This document shows, piece after piece, positions 16,248 to 26,153 of a DNA stretch of 64,000 nt. Position 1 is the stretch's first letter. The number at the start of each line of letters is the position of its first letter. The translations under genes were made by a program, and so were the position numbers. The notes below the pieces were generated by a model. It did not search any database, had not been told where the DNA came from, and was given only the letters and a program-made list of their open reading frames with translations. Source of the DNA: Neorickettsia sennetsu str. Miyayama (GTDB taxonomy: Bacteria > Pseudomonadota > Alphaproteobacteria > Rickettsiales > Anaplasmataceae); assembly GCF_000013165.1 (NCBI RefSeq), contig NC_007798.1, forward strand, positions 310,001-374,000. Reading direction: 5' to 3'.

Positions 16248-17927
16248 TTTTGTCATAGCTTTAAACTTTTTAGTAAATAGGTATTTACCTATCACGAACT
16301 GTTGCAGTAGTGAGAGAACGTTATTAAATACCCAATAAAGAACTAAACCTGAAGGAAAGCTCGCGAACAATATCATGAAAACATACGGCATAGCTTTAAT
16401 CATAAAAGCCTGTGTGCCGTCGTCATAGTGTGATGGGCTAAGCTTTTGTTGAATGACCATGGTTAATCCGAGTATTATAGGTAGTATTCCTATTGAAAGA
16501 AAATCGGGACAGTTCCAATCAATTAAACCGAATAGAGTAAACAAATTTGTTGGATCTGGCAGCGAGAGATCAGAAATCCATAGAAAAAACGGCGCCTGCC
16601 GCATTTCTACAGTTATAAAGATTACCTTGTAGAGTGCAAAAAACACCGGGACTTGCAACAGAGTTGGCAAACAGCCTGACATCGGTGTGACTCTATGCTT
16701 TCTAAACAACTCGACACTCGCTCTGTTTAGCGCATCCTTATCATTTTGGTACATCGATTTGATCTTAAGGATTTCAGGTTGCAACTCCTTGATCTTGAAC
16801 ATCGAGATACCAGATTTAATTGATAGTGGCAACATTAGTACCCTGATGAAGAAAGTCAACAGTATAATTGCAACACCGAAATTCCCAACGAGGTGATGGA
16901 AAACCTGTAACAATTTTGAAATGGGTTTCGTTATAAAATACAAAACACCAAAATCTACGGCTCTATCAAAGAGATAGATTCTCATGTTCTGTGCGTATTC
17001 TTCTAAGAGAGATAGCTTCTTGGGCCCTGCGAAGAGCATAGTTTCCTTTACAATAAGGCCACCACCACGGACTATTTTCTGTGCGTTAAAATTTGTAATG
17101 CGGAAGATGTCATCGCTTTTATCATCAATGTGACTGATATACACCTTCCCGTCTGATGAGTTCTCGAAAATCTGCGAGACAAACCAATACTTGTCTGAAA
17201 AGCCAAACCATCCCCGTTGATTCTGGGTGTCTTCGTCAAATGCTATACTCTTGTTCTTTTTTGCTATTTTAGAGTACTTGAGCTCCATTAGCTGATCTTT
17301 TACTACTCCTACGGGCCCCTCATGCATTATAAGCATGCTTTTATTTGTTTCAGGGAGACTCTTGGTGATTGTAAAGTGTGAGCCGACACTTAGATCGTTT
17401 TGCGACTTGTTCTCAACGATTTGCTTGAAGGTAAACATGTAATTATCATCGATACTCACAACCACTTTAAAAAGCAGACCAAACCCGTTGTCCCAAGAAA
17501 AAGTTACTGGACTGCCAGGAGTTAAAAGTTCAGAATCAGCCTGCCATTTGGTTTTGGAAGAGGGAGTCCTAAGGCCAGGATCACCGGGTATTGTCCAGCC
17601 TGGATTAATGAAATATGCACCTTTTGTCTTGTTCGGATAAAGAAGGCGATACTGATCTTTTAGGTCATCAGATTTGTAATCTTTTAGGATCAGATCATCG
17701 AGAGCAAGGCCAGTTAACTGGATACTTCCCTCGAGCTTGCTGCTGCTAATTTTGATTCGTTCTGTACTCAGGGTGCTTTCCAAAGACTCATATACTTTGA
17801 CGCTTTCTTTTTTTTGGACTTCATGAAAGCTCTCTCTTTGTGTGGGATTATAGAACACGAGGTTCCACCCGATGATCACGAGAAACGACAACAGAGTTGC
17901 TATGAAAACGTTGTATGTCTGCTGCAT
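16227..17927 (-). CDS. yidC: Membrane protein insertase YidC
   Basis: Inserts and folds inner-membrane proteins, alone or with SecYEG (SecF is also in this window). About 566 residues: an N-terminal membrane helix (FIATLLSFLVIIGWNLVF), a large periplasmic domain of about 290 residues, and a C-terminal five-helix 60KD_IMP domain with FGVAIILLTFFIRVLMLPLS, GCLPTLLQVPVFFALYKV and FPSGLVLYWVFNNVLSLLQQ. The conserved hydrophilic-groove arginine is in FFIRVLMLP. I choose ATG 17927, directly before the first helix. A longer frame starts at 17984. Neither start has a clear ribosome binding site. Confidence 0.95.
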   Translation of the reverse strand: MQQTYNVFIATLLSFLVIIGWNLVFYNPTQRESFHEVQKKESVKVYESLESTLSTERIKISSSKLEGSIQLTGLALDDLILKDYKSDDLKDQYRLLYPNKTKGAYFINPGWTIPGDPGLRTPSSKTKWQADSELLTPGSPVTFSWDNGFGLLFKVVVSIDDNYMFTFKQIVENKSQNDLSVGSHFTITKSLPETNKSMLIMHEGPVGVVKDQLMELKYSKIAKKNKSIAFDEDTQNQRGWFGFSDKYWFVSQIFENSSDGKVYISHIDDKSDDIFRITNFNAQKIVRGGGLIVKETMLFAGPKKLSLLEEYAQNMRIYLFDRAVDFGVLYFITKPISKLLQVFHHLVGNFGVAIILLTFFIRVLMLPLSIKSGISMFKIKELQPEILKIKSMYQNDKDALNRASVELFRKHRVTPMSGCLPTLLQVPVFFALYKVIFITVEMRQAPFFLWISDLSLPDPTNLFTLFGLIDWNCPDFLSIGILPIILGLTMVIQQKLSPSHYDDGTQAFMIKAMPYVFMILFASFPSGLVLYWVFNNVLSLLQQFVIGKYLFTKKFKAMTKTQESLP

Positions 17928-18183
17928 TAAGAGCTTTGATGAATGATGTTCAAGTAGTGATGATAGCACAAAAATACTCGACATCTAGAAACTTTCTCGC
18001 TATATAGTAGACTATTCCCGAGAGTGGGCTGGGAAAGTAAGCCTGCGTGTATCCAAGGCCACTTCCGTGGGACTTCTGTTGGCGTCGTGTTCGCATTGAG
18101 AATTTCTATTTGTGTAGATATATCGATGATTTCCTTCTTTTCTCTTGCTCTTTGAACTGTTCTGTGCTCGGTGTTAGTCCCTA

Positions 18184-19476
18184 ATGTCTGGTTTATTACT
18201 TTCGTTGCTTGCTTTATTACTTTTCTTAGCTCTCCTTTTGTCCTGTGTGTTCTCAGGTGGTGAGACTGCTATAACAGTTGTAAACCCAGCTAAATTGATT
18301 CAGCTTAAGGGTAAGAATGACAGAAGAGTTACGCTACTGCTCGATCTACATAACGACAAAGAACGTGTCATCAGTACGATATTGCTGTGTAACAATGTTG
18401 TAAACATATTAGCTTCTTCTATATCAGCTTTTTTTGTGGTCAACTTTTTTGGAAGCATTGGGATACTGGTTTCCACTTGTGTTATGAGCGTCATAATAGT
18501 GATTTTTGGTGAGATATTTCCAAAGACTTACGCAATTAACCACCCTGAAACGCTCGGCATGTATCTTGCACCGTTCATGGTCATTTTAGTTAGACTCTTT
18601 GGGTCGCTTGTTAAGTATGTGAACCTAGTGGTAGGTGTTTTAGTGAAGTGGTTTGCTCCGTCGAGCGACTCAACTAAGGTTTTTTCACCGTATGATGCTA
18701 TTCGAGGTCTGATAATGTTGCACAAAAAATCGTATGTGCAGCAGAATACACAAAAGAACTTAGAGGTCATTAATAACATGCTGGATCTTACTGAACTGCA
18801 TGTGGATAAAATTATGACGCACCGTAAAGATGTCTACTCTTTAAACATAAACCTTCCAAAAGATGAGCTCATCCAGTTGGTGCTCGGAACAACATACAGG
18901 TGGATACCTTTGTGGGAGGAAAGGGATGACAATTTTGTTAAGGTTCTTAATGCCGTCCAACTCAGAATTGCTTGTGCAAATGATCAGGACATTAAGATGA
19001 AAGACTACCTGACTGAACCTTCCTTCATTCCGGAAACAACCCTTGTGAGCGTCCAATTGCACAATTTCAAGGTGAACAAGGCAGATTTCTCGATTGTCAT
19101 TGATGAATATGGCAATGCAATAGGAATAGTGACCTTCTTTGATATCATTGAGGAGATCATTGGCGAGGCAGTTTATACCCACAATTACAAAGATATAAAA
19201 GACAGTGGAGACAACGGATACATAATAAACGGAAGGATTCCAATAAGGGATCTTAACAAAAAGATGGGTTTCAATTTTCCAACAGACCACAATCGCACCT
19301 TTGCTGGCATGATAATTGATGAAATAGAACGCATTCCAAATGAGGGTGAGGTGTTTGAAATGTTTGGTTGCACGCTTGAAATTCTCAAAATGAGGAATAA
19401 TAAGCTCGTCTCCGTAAAAGTTAAGAGGATAAAAGAGGGTACAGGTGATGAAGGTTTGCACACAAGTGCGGGGTGA
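18184..19476 (+). CDS. CNNM/CorC (HlyC) family protein: DUF21 and CBS domains
   Basis: A 430-residue membrane protein with an N-terminal CNNM/DUF21 transmembrane domain (SCVFSGGETAITVVNPAKL, then IFGEIFPKTYAINHPE), a pair of CBS domains (LTELHVDKIMTHRKDVYSL and VIDEYGNAIGIVTFFDIIEEIIGE) and a C-terminal CorC_HlyC domain (GRIPIRDLNKKMGF, TFAGMIIDEIERIPNEGE). The family is linked to magnesium/cobalt efflux. Some members were historically called haemolysins, which this sequence does not justify. The start is ATG 18184. Downstream is prfA. Confidence 0.92.
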   Translation: MSGLLLSLLALLLFLALLLSCVFSGGETAITVVNPAKLIQLKGKNDRRVTLLLDLHNDKERVISTILLCNNVVNILASSISAFFVVNFFGSIGILVSTCVMSVIIVIFGEIFPKTYAINHPETLGMYLAPFMVILVRLFGSLVKYVNLVVGVLVKWFAPSSDSTKVFSPYDAIRGLIMLHKKSYVQQNTQKNLEVINNMLDLTELHVDKIMTHRKDVYSLNINLPKDELIQLVLGTTYRWIPLWEERDDNFVKVLNAVQLRIACANDQDIKMKDYLTEPSFIPETTLVSVQLHNFKVNKADFSIVIDEYGNAIGIVTFFDIIEEIIGEAVYTHNYKDIKDSGDNGYIINGRIPIRDLNKKMGFNFPTDHNRTFAGMIIDEIERIPNEGEVFEMFGCTLEILKMRNNKLVSVKVKRIKEGTGDEGLHTSAG

Positions 19477-19624
19477 AAGGTTTGTGGTGCTGATGTATTC
19501 ATCCCGTTAGCTTAGTTGTGTGTGAAAATAAGTTTTGTGCGTGCTATAACTTTAGCACTGCCAGTAAAGGGGTCTAGCATAGAGCGCTGTAACTTTGGAG
19601 GGCTAGCAAATCTTAAGAGGGTTT

Positions 19625-20728
19625 ATGGATAATCTTTGGGGAGTTCTGGAAGAGATTCTAAATAGGCATACATACCTTGCAGACAGGTTACGCTGTCCGG
19701 AAGCTATAGCTTCTCAGGAGTTTTCAAAGCTTTCTAAGGAGTATGCGGAGCTTAAGCCAAAAGTTGAATTAATTGCTAGATATAAAAAATTGAAAGAAGA
19801 ACAGGCCTATCTAGAACTGTTGGTAAAAAATCCACTGGAGGATCAGGAGATACGTGAAATAGGGAAGTCTGATCTGCAAGCAATCCAAGATGTGATACCA
19901 AAGCTCGAGTTAGAAATAAAAAGGATGTTGCTACCAAAGGATAAAGATGACGCTTTGAACGTCATGCTGGAAGTGAGGGCTGGCACCGGTGGTGACGAAG
20001 CTGCACTTTTTGCAGCGAGTCTCTTCCATATGTATCAAAAATATGCAGAGCGCATGAAGTGGCGCTTTGAGATCATTAGTATTTCCCATAATGAGATAGG
20101 TGGATACAAAGAAGCCAATGCTAGTATAAGTGGATCTGATGTTTTCGCAAAGTTAAAGTTTGAGTCTGGCGTGCACAGGGTTCAGCGTGTTCCAGAAACG
20201 GAGAGTGCTGGACGTATACATACTTCAACAGCCACTGTTGCTGTACTCCCAGAACCCGAAGATGTAGATGTAAAAATCAACGATAAGGATCTACGTATCG
20301 ATGTGTATCGGTCTAGTGGTCCTGGAGGACAGTCTGTCAACACAACTGACAGTGCAGTTCGTATTACACACATTCCGACCGGCATAGTAGTTATACAACA
20401 AGACGAGAAATCCCAACATAAGAACCGTGCTAAGGCAATGAAGGTGCTCAGAGTAAGATTGTATGAAATAGAGCGCAATAAAGTTCAACAAGAGATTTCG
20501 TCAATGAGAAAGTCGCAGATTGGATCGGGTGAACGCTCTGAAAAAACTAGAACATACAATTTCCCACAGGGCAGGATAACTGATCACAGGATCAATTTAA
20601 CTACTTATAGGATTAATGAAACGGTAAAGGAGGGCGAACTGGAACCAATTATTGAAGCACTTATTAGAGAAAATGAAGCTCGTATGTTAGCTGGTGTCGA
20701 GGTAGGCTTCAGCGGAGATAAGTCTTGA
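19625..20728 (+). CDS. prfA: Peptide chain release factor 1
   Basis: Recognises UAA and UAG and triggers release of the finished protein on the ribosome. It is 367 residues. The stop-codon reading tripeptide of the RF1 type is at [13 protein letters not shown] (PxT form), and the catalytic GGQ is in [17 protein letters not shown]. The coiled N-terminal domain and the [16 protein letters not shown]-terminal signature are present. The start is ATG 19625, with AAGAGGG just upstream. RF2 is not in the window. Confidence 0.97.
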   Translation: MDNLWGVLEEILNRHTYLADRLRCPEAIASQEFSKLSKEYAELKPKVELIARYKKLKEEQAYLELLVKNPLEDQEIREIGKSDLQAIQDVIPKLELEIKRMLLPKDKDDALNVMLEVRAGTGGDEAALFAASLFHMYQKYAERMKWRFEIISISHNEIGGYKEANASISGSDVFAKLKFESGVHRVQRVPETESAGRIHTSTATVAVLPEPEDVDVKINDKDLRIDVYRSSGPGGQSVNTTDSAVRITHIPTGIVVIQQDEKSQHKNRAKAMKVLRVRLYEIERNKVQQEISSMRKSQIGSGERSEKTRTYNFPQGRITDHRINLTTYRINETVKEGELEPIIEALIRENEARMLAGVEVGFSGDKS

Positions 20729-20831
20729 GTGTTCTTAAGATCTGTTTTCTAATGAGTGTTATTCTGCTGAATGCAGTTTTTGAACGGTTTTCAGGTGGAT
20801 CTTTTCTGTTGTTCGTTATGCACTACAAAAA

Positions 20832-21626
20832 ATGAATAAAAGTATGAGAAATAACGGTTTCTTTGCTGCAGCAGCATACGTGACGATGAACGTCCTGTTT
20901 AATGTTTCTGTTGTTGCGTGGACTACTTTATACGGCCTAGTCGTGCTACCAGCTCTTTTTTTACCTCCAGAGGATGTAATAGAAGTGCGCAGGGTTTGGA
21001 TCAGGGGGGTTTTTGTTCTCCTGAGATTTTTTTTCAATGTTGAATTTGAGATAAGAGGCAGTGAAAATATCCACCTACACAAACAGTTTATAGTTGCGTC
21101 TAAACACCATTCTCCCTTGGATGTGATTTTGTTAGCTGATCTGTTTCAGAAGCCGGCCTTTGTACTAAAAAGAAGTCTTATCTTTATTCCAATCTTTGGG
21201 CTATACATGATTGCAACAAAAATGATTACGGTTTCCTATTCAGGAAAATCAAACGGTTTGGATGTGTTGAGAAAAATGGTTAGGCAAGCCAAAGTACTTT
21301 CTAAAAATAGGACAATAATTCTATATCCGGAGGGAGGAAGAACTAAAGTCGGTGAGGAAGTGGGGTACAAAAGAGGTATACTGGCTCTTTATAAACATCT
21401 CAATCTTCCTGTGCTACCAATCGCATTGAATGTTGGCCAAATTTGGCCAGTGGGCTATTTCAGCAATAAACGAAGTGGTAAAGCTGTAGTCCAGATATTG
21501 CCCCCAATTATGCCAGGTCTGAAAGACGATGAGTTTCTGCAGGTCCTGCGAGATGCGATAGAAACTAATACAAAACATCTCTTAAGCAGTGAGAATAAAC
21601 ATCTTCTAACACTACAAAAGAATTAA
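20832..21626 (+). CDS. plsC: 1-acyl-sn-glycerol-3-phosphate acyltransferase
   Basis: Adds the second acyl chain in phosphatidic acid synthesis at the inner membrane. 264 residues. Two N-terminal hydrophobic segments are followed by SKHHSPLDVI (catalytic HxxxxD), SLIFIPIFGLYM, YPEGGRTKVG (the FPEGTR block, with GGR in place of GTR) and LPVLPIALNVGQIWP. Start ATG 20832. It is followed by rpsA after about 100 bases. Confidence 0.93.
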   Translation: MNKSMRNNGFFAAAAYVTMNVLFNVSVVAWTTLYGLVVLPALFLPPEDVIEVRRVWIRGVFVLLRFFFNVEFEIRGSENIHLHKQFIVASKHHSPLDVILLADLFQKPAFVLKRSLIFIPIFGLYMIATKMITVSYSGKSNGLDVLRKMVRQAKVLSKNRTIILYPEGGRTKVGEEVGYKRGILALYKHLNLPVLPIALNVGQIWPVGYFSNKRSGKAVVQILPPIMPGLKDDEFLQVLRDAIETNTKHLLSSENKHLLTLQKN

Positions 21627-21726
21627 GTGAACAGGTTTCAGCCGCATATTTGGTTATTCCTCTTTGGAGTCTTTTGTATTATCATCAATCTTTACCTTTC
21701 AGGAGCAAAGTAGTACACACTTAGCC

Positions 21727-23388
21727 ATGAACAAACAGCAGTTTTACATTACCACCAATAAAGCATCTGAGAGAAGGTTTTACTCAGAGGTTCCAGATTA
21801 CAACGAGGAGGACTTCACCACAATTCTTGAGGAACGATTTTCGGACTCTCTGATAAGAGAGGGTGACATGGTTGAAGGTGTGATTAAGTCTATAAGTCCG
21901 CATTTTGTTTTGGTAAATCTGGGTCTTAAGTCAGAGGGAAAAATTCCTGTTCAGCAGTTCCATGATTTAGGCACACTAGAGGTGGGTTCTAAGATTATCG
22001 TATATGTTGAAAAAACAGAGACTGGTAGTGGTAACCTTGTTTTAAGTTATACCAAAGCACTGAAACAAAAAGTCTGGAATAGACTTTATGAAATGTATCT
22101 CAATGGGTCTGATGAAGATGTAATGGGAGTCATCCTATATACGATCAAAAGCGGCTGCATTGTTGAAGTTGAGGGGCTGAATGCGTTTCTACCAAATAGT
22201 CACCTAGACGTGAGGCCGGTCTCTGATCCGGCAACTCTCGTGGGAGTAAAATTAAAGTTCAGGATTCTGAAGATGGATCCGAAAACAGGAAAGATTTTTG
22301 TTTCGAGGAGAAAAGCACTTGGTGCAGTACATGAGGCTGCTCGTTCAGAGTATATTTCGACGATTAAAGAAGGTGACATCATTGATGGTCGTGTCAAGAG
22401 TATCGCGAGTTATGGTGTTTTTGTACAAATACACGAGTCTGACAAAGTCGGCGTTGTTGATGGTCTTCTTTACGTAAACGATATTTCGTGGGCACGAGTT
22501 ACTCATCCGTCTTCGATCTATTCTGTTGGGCAAGAGGTACGTGTGAAGGTGATTGCTGTGGATCCAGAAAAGGGGCGTATATCACTTGGTGTGAAGCAGC
22601 TTACGGAGAATCCTTGGAAGGATGTCTCTAAGAAATATACTCCGGGGAACGTATATCCTGGGGTTGTTACTTCTGTTGAGGATTACGGTATTTTCGTCAG
22701 GTTGGAAGAGGGCGTAGAAGGGTTGGTGCATAGCGGTGAAATATCTTGGACCAGGGAAAAGCCATTGTTCTTACCTAACAGCAAGGTGAACGTTATGCTT
22801 CTCTCAGTTGATGAAGAAGGTCATAAAATTGCGCTTAGTGTGAAGCAATGTAGTGACAACCCGTGGAAGAAGTTCTTGGATGCTTACGGGCTCGGTGTTG
22901 TAGTGAAATGTAAAGTTGTCGAGATAACTGACTCTGGAATAGTGCTGACACTTCTTGATCCCGGATATTCTTATGTCAGAGGATATGTAAGGCTTGCGAA
23001 CATTAGTTGGTCGCAAAATCCTAGAAAGGAATTGAAGCGTTTCACTATCGGTGACGAAGTGGAGGCAAAGCTAGTACATGTTAATCCCGATCGTGGTCGT
23101 GTGATGTTTAACATCAAGTATGTTGAGTACGATCCTTTCGAGGAATTCATCTCTAGAGTGAACGAAAAAGATATAATTAATGCAAAAGTAATACGAGTAG
23201 AGGATGATGGCATTTATATCGAGGTTAGAGAAGGTTTGGAGTTCTTTACAGCGCAGTCTGATGTAAGTCGTCTTACTGTAGGACAGCACCTTTCCTTTGT
23301 TGTTTGTAGTAAAGATCATTATTCAGTTAAGCTGGAGATTATCACAGACGAGAAGGCTGGTGGGGCTCCTGCTGGAGAAGAGAAGTGA
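21727..23388 (+). CDS. rpsA: 30S ribosomal protein S1
   Basis: Binds mRNA on the small subunit during initiation. About 553 residues with six S1 repeats visible, beginning at EGDMVEGVIKSI, VMGVILYTI, EGDIIDGRVKSIASYGVFV, PGNVYPGVVTSVEDYGIFV, VVKCKVVEITDSGIVL and KDIINAKVIRVEDDGIYI. Repeats 3 and 4 are the best conserved. Repeat 3 has an insert (SDKVGVVDG). ATG 21727 is chosen. A TTG frame opens at 21664, but its residues are not S1-like. The stop overlaps a possible GTG start of sppA. Confidence 0.95.
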   Translation: MNKQQFYITTNKASERRFYSEVPDYNEEDFTTILEERFSDSLIREGDMVEGVIKSISPHFVLVNLGLKSEGKIPVQQFHDLGTLEVGSKIIVYVEKTETGSGNLVLSYTKALKQKVWNRLYEMYLNGSDEDVMGVILYTIKSGCIVEVEGLNAFLPNSHLDVRPVSDPATLVGVKLKFRILKMDPKTGKIFVSRRKALGAVHEAARSEYISTIKEGDIIDGRVKSIASYGVFVQIHESDKVGVVDGLLYVNDISWARVTHPSSIYSVGQEVRVKVIAVDPEKGRISLGVKQLTENPWKDVSKKYTPGNVYPGVVTSVEDYGIFVRLEEGVEGLVHSGEISWTREKPLFLPNSKVNVMLLSVDEEGHKIALSVKQCSDNPWKKFLDAYGLGVVVKCKVVEITDSGIVLTLLDPGYSYVRGYVRLANISWSQNPRKELKRFTIGDEVEAKLVHVNPDRGRVMFNIKYVEYDPFEEFISRVNEKDIINAKVIRVEDDGIYIEVREGLEFFTAQSDVSRLTVGQHLSFVVCSKDHYSVKLEIITDEKAGGAPAGEEK

Positions 23389-23405
23389 GAGGTGGTTATT
23401 GGCAC

Positions 23406-24332
23406 ATGGATTTTTTGGGTGATGCGTTTGTCGAAAATTTTAGCTTAAGGAAGAGGTTAACTTTTTGGAAAGTGGTCACATTTGCTCTGATTGCTCTCCT
23501 CTTGATTGTTTCGGGTTCTTCTTTTCGTGGTGGCTTTTTCGACAGTTTTTCCACCCCGTACATAGGTAGGGTGGTCTTTTCTGGGGTTATAGATCAAGAT
23601 CTTGCAAGAAATAGCCAGTTTGCTTCTTTTGCGGACAATCCTAAAATAAAAGCAATAATCCTTCACGTAGACAGCGGAGGTGGGGGAGCGGCCGCTTCTG
23701 AAGCGCTTTACAACGTTGTTAGGAGCGTGTCTCAAGTTAAGCCGGTTGTGATTGTAGCCAACGGAATAATGGCTTCTGGTGCGTACATGGTAGCAATGGC
23801 TGCTGAACATATAGTCGCATACAATACTAGTATTGTCGGTTCGATTGGTATGATATTACAAGCCCCGAATTTTTATGAGATCGGAAAGAAAGTTGGGGTA
23901 AAAATGGACGTTGTTCGTTCTGGTAGATTGAAAGCCTTCCCATCTATTTTGGAAGAATTTACCAAAGAGGCGCGTTTGGCTATGGAGCACTCCATCAGCG
24001 TCGCTAACGAGCACTTTTTATCTATGGTACAGGAGCGCAGAAAGATTACAGATGCCCGTGTGATGTCCGAGATTGCGACAGGTAAGATCTTTACCGGCAG
24101 GGAAGCGCTTGAGTTTTCCCTGGTTGACGAGATAGGTGATGAGGGAAATGCGGTAAGGTGGCTGAAGGAAAGGGGAATTACGGGAAAAATACGTGATCTT
24201 GGTTTTGTTTCAGGTAAGGGTTTTCGTGTAGGTAAGATTCCCCCATCTTCTTATCTTTCCATTTTAAATGAGTTTTTCCATTACTTGTGTTCTCCAGGGC
24301 TTCTTGCCGTTTTTCCGGGTATCTCTACTTAG
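23406..24332 (+). CDS. sppA: Signal peptide peptidase SppA (S49 family)
   Basis: Membrane-anchored serine protease that degrades cleaved signal peptides. About 308 residues with one N-terminal membrane helix (VVTFALIALLLIVSG). The catalytic serine is in NGIMASGAYMVAMAA and the general-base lysine in RSGRLKAFPS, with VGSIGMI and the GKIFTGREALEFSLVDEIG block. This is the short single-domain form. ATG 23406 has GGTGG about 11 bases upstream. A GTG at 23385 overlapping the rpsA stop is an alternative. Probably co-transcribed with rpsA. Confidence 0.93.
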   Translation: MDFLGDAFVENFSLRKRLTFWKVVTFALIALLLIVSGSSFRGGFFDSFSTPYIGRVVFSGVIDQDLARNSQFASFADNPKIKAIILHVDSGGGGAAASEALYNVVRSVSQVKPVVIVANGIMASGAYMVAMAAEHIVAYNTSIVGSIGMILQAPNFYEIGKKVGVKMDVVRSGRLKAFPSILEEFTKEARLAMEHSISVANEHFLSMVQERRKITDARVMSEIATGKIFTGREALEFSLVDEIGDEGNAVRWLKERGITGKIRDLGFVSGKGFRVGKIPPSSYLSILNEFFHYLCSPGLLAVFPGIST

Positions 24333-24410
24333 CCTGGGTTTTTCTTTCTTCCTACTTCCTGTTTTTCTGTTGAAATATTGATTTTGTCACTCCTGTATTT
24401 CATTTGAGTC

Positions 24411-26084
24411 ATGCCTAGTGGTATTTTGTGGTTCCATTTAAAAAAATCGGGTTTTCTGCTTTTTTTATCTTTTTTCATGGTTCTTGTATCTGGATGTGCT
24501 TCCCTTGCTTTAGGAAAGGTTATTGGACATTCCGTTCAGCTTTTTGCAGGGGAACAGATACATCATACCCTATCTCTTGGAGTTATTTTGTTCGCGGTGT
24601 TTCTTTCTTTGACAGTTGCGCTTCGTAGTATTTTTTCCGGGTTGCTTGGAATGAACGTGGTACAGGGTACGTTACTTGACTTATATGAAGCACTCTTAAG
24701 GGCGAAGGTTGAAACCATTAAGTGTAATTCTGCCCAGATTCCAATCATTTTCAGTTCTGATATGACATTTTTGCAGAATTTTTTTGGTTCTGCAGCGCCG
24801 GTTTTACTAAGGAATCTAATTACTTTTCTTGGGTCGCTTATTGCACTTTTTTATACAGAAAGGCAGCTTTTCATCTATCTCATTCTGGCCATTCCTGTTC
24901 TTCTAGTACCACTCTTGTTGGTTGGGGCAAGAGCAAGAAAATTATCTTCTCTTTTCGCAGGCAAAACTGATAATTTTCATGCTGAGCTTAGAGAAAATAT
25001 CAGTAATATTCAAATGATAAAGTCCTTTCTGAAAGAAACATTCTTTCTGGAAAGATTACAGGATTTATCCAAGGGGTGTTCAAGTAGCTTTGTTCAGTAT
25101 GTGATCATACGTTCTGTACTTATAGGTATCGTTGTTGCAACTGCCTTTTTAGGAACCGTATTTTTTATGGATTTTGGTTTAAGGTCTGTCTATGCAGGTG
25201 AAATAAACATTGCTACTCTTGCCGAGTTTGTTTTTTATGCATTATTTGCATCTAGTTCTATAGGGAGAGTCATGGAGCTTTATCCGGATCTACGACAGTT
25301 TTTGAATATACGCACCAGGGTTGAAAATTTATATAGCACGATTCTTGCCTCTAGTGAGGAAGAAGTTGGAAAGAAATTGAGGCGTTTTGAAAAGCTCGAA
25401 TTTAAAGATGTGGGCTTTTCATACAGTGTTGATGGCTCAGATGCTGTTTTTAAAGGGCTTAATTTCACTATAAATCGCGGGGAAAAAGTAGCTTTTGTAG
25501 GTGCGTCTGGAAAGGGAAAAAGCACAATTTTTTCTCTTATCTTACGGTTTTATACCACTTTTAGTGGTAGCATACAGATCAATGGCATTCCGGTTTCTGA
25601 ATTATCTCTTACTTCTATTCGATCGCTTTTTGCATGGGTTCCACAAGAGTTAAGCATAGTTTCCGGTAGTCTTATGGAAAATATTTGTATGCAAACTTCA
25701 ATAGAGCAGAAAGAGGAACCTCGCTACAAAAGTGTATGTATAGCCGCGAATATCCAGCAATTACCTAAAGATACACATGTTACAGACCTCTCTAGGGGAC
25801 AAAGGCAGCGTATTAATATTGCTAGAGCGCTGTTTGCTAATAGGCAGGTAATTTTACTTGACGAAGCGACATCTTCTTTGGATACACAAAATGAAAAGGC
25901 AATAGAAGCTGTTATTTCTAATACGTCGCGTGATAAGACGGTTATTATTATCGCGCATAGATTCTCCAGTATTAAGTGTGCGGATAAGATAATCGTTATA
26001 GAAAACGGAAAAGCAACCGCGGTGGGAACACATGATGAGCTGCTTACTAGCAGTTCCTTCTATAGGCAGATGGCGAAAGAGTAG
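24411..26084 (+). CDS. ABC exporter, fused membrane and ATPase domains (MsbA-like)
   Basis: A half-transporter of 557 residues: six hydrophobic segments in residues 1-300, then an ATPase domain. Walker A is VGASGKGKSTIF, the Q-loop is FAWVPQELS, Walker B is VILLDEATSSLD and the H-loop is IIIAHRFSSI. The signature is LSRGQRQR rather than LSGGQ, and the helical subdomain just before it is short. The substrate is unknown. The fold fits a lipid, peptide or drug exporter of the MsbA/MDR type. It acts as a dimer, probably a homodimer since no partner gene adjoins. The start is ATG 24411. The gene ends shortly before the convergent nrdA. Confidence 0.9.
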   Translation: MPSGILWFHLKKSGFLLFLSFFMVLVSGCASLALGKVIGHSVQLFAGEQIHHTLSLGVILFAVFLSLTVALRSIFSGLLGMNVVQGTLLDLYEALLRAKVETIKCNSAQIPIIFSSDMTFLQNFFGSAAPVLLRNLITFLGSLIALFYTERQLFIYLILAIPVLLVPLLLVGARARKLSSLFAGKTDNFHAELRENISNIQMIKSFLKETFFLERLQDLSKGCSSSFVQYVIIRSVLIGIVVATAFLGTVFFMDFGLRSVYAGEINIATLAEFVFYALFASSSIGRVMELYPDLRQFLNIRTRVENLYSTILASSEEEVGKKLRRFEKLEFKDVGFSYSVDGSDAVFKGLNFTINRGEKVAFVGASGKGKSTIFSLILRFYTTFSGSIQINGIPVSELSLTSIRSLFAWVPQELSIVSGSLMENICMQTSIEQKEEPRYKSVCIAANIQQLPKDTHVTDLSRGQRQRINIARALFANRQVILLDEATSSLDTQNEKAIEAVISNTSRDKTVIIIAHRFSSIKCADKIIVIENGKATAVGTHDELLTSSSFYRQMAKE

Positions 26085-26153
26085 CTCACCTCAGGGTAAA
26101 AGGAAGGTCTAGCCTTGAGAGGTTCTTCTTATGGATATGACCCATGGCGTAAG

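Noticed and set aside
18841-19461. A 206-codon minus-strand frame
   Set aside because: It lies entirely inside the CorC/HlyC gene, whose domains are certain, so it is a shadow.
18184-19476. A haemolysin, from the HlyC/TlyC family name
   Set aside because: The DUF21-CBS-CorC layout fits ion-efflux proteins; the toxin name is historical.
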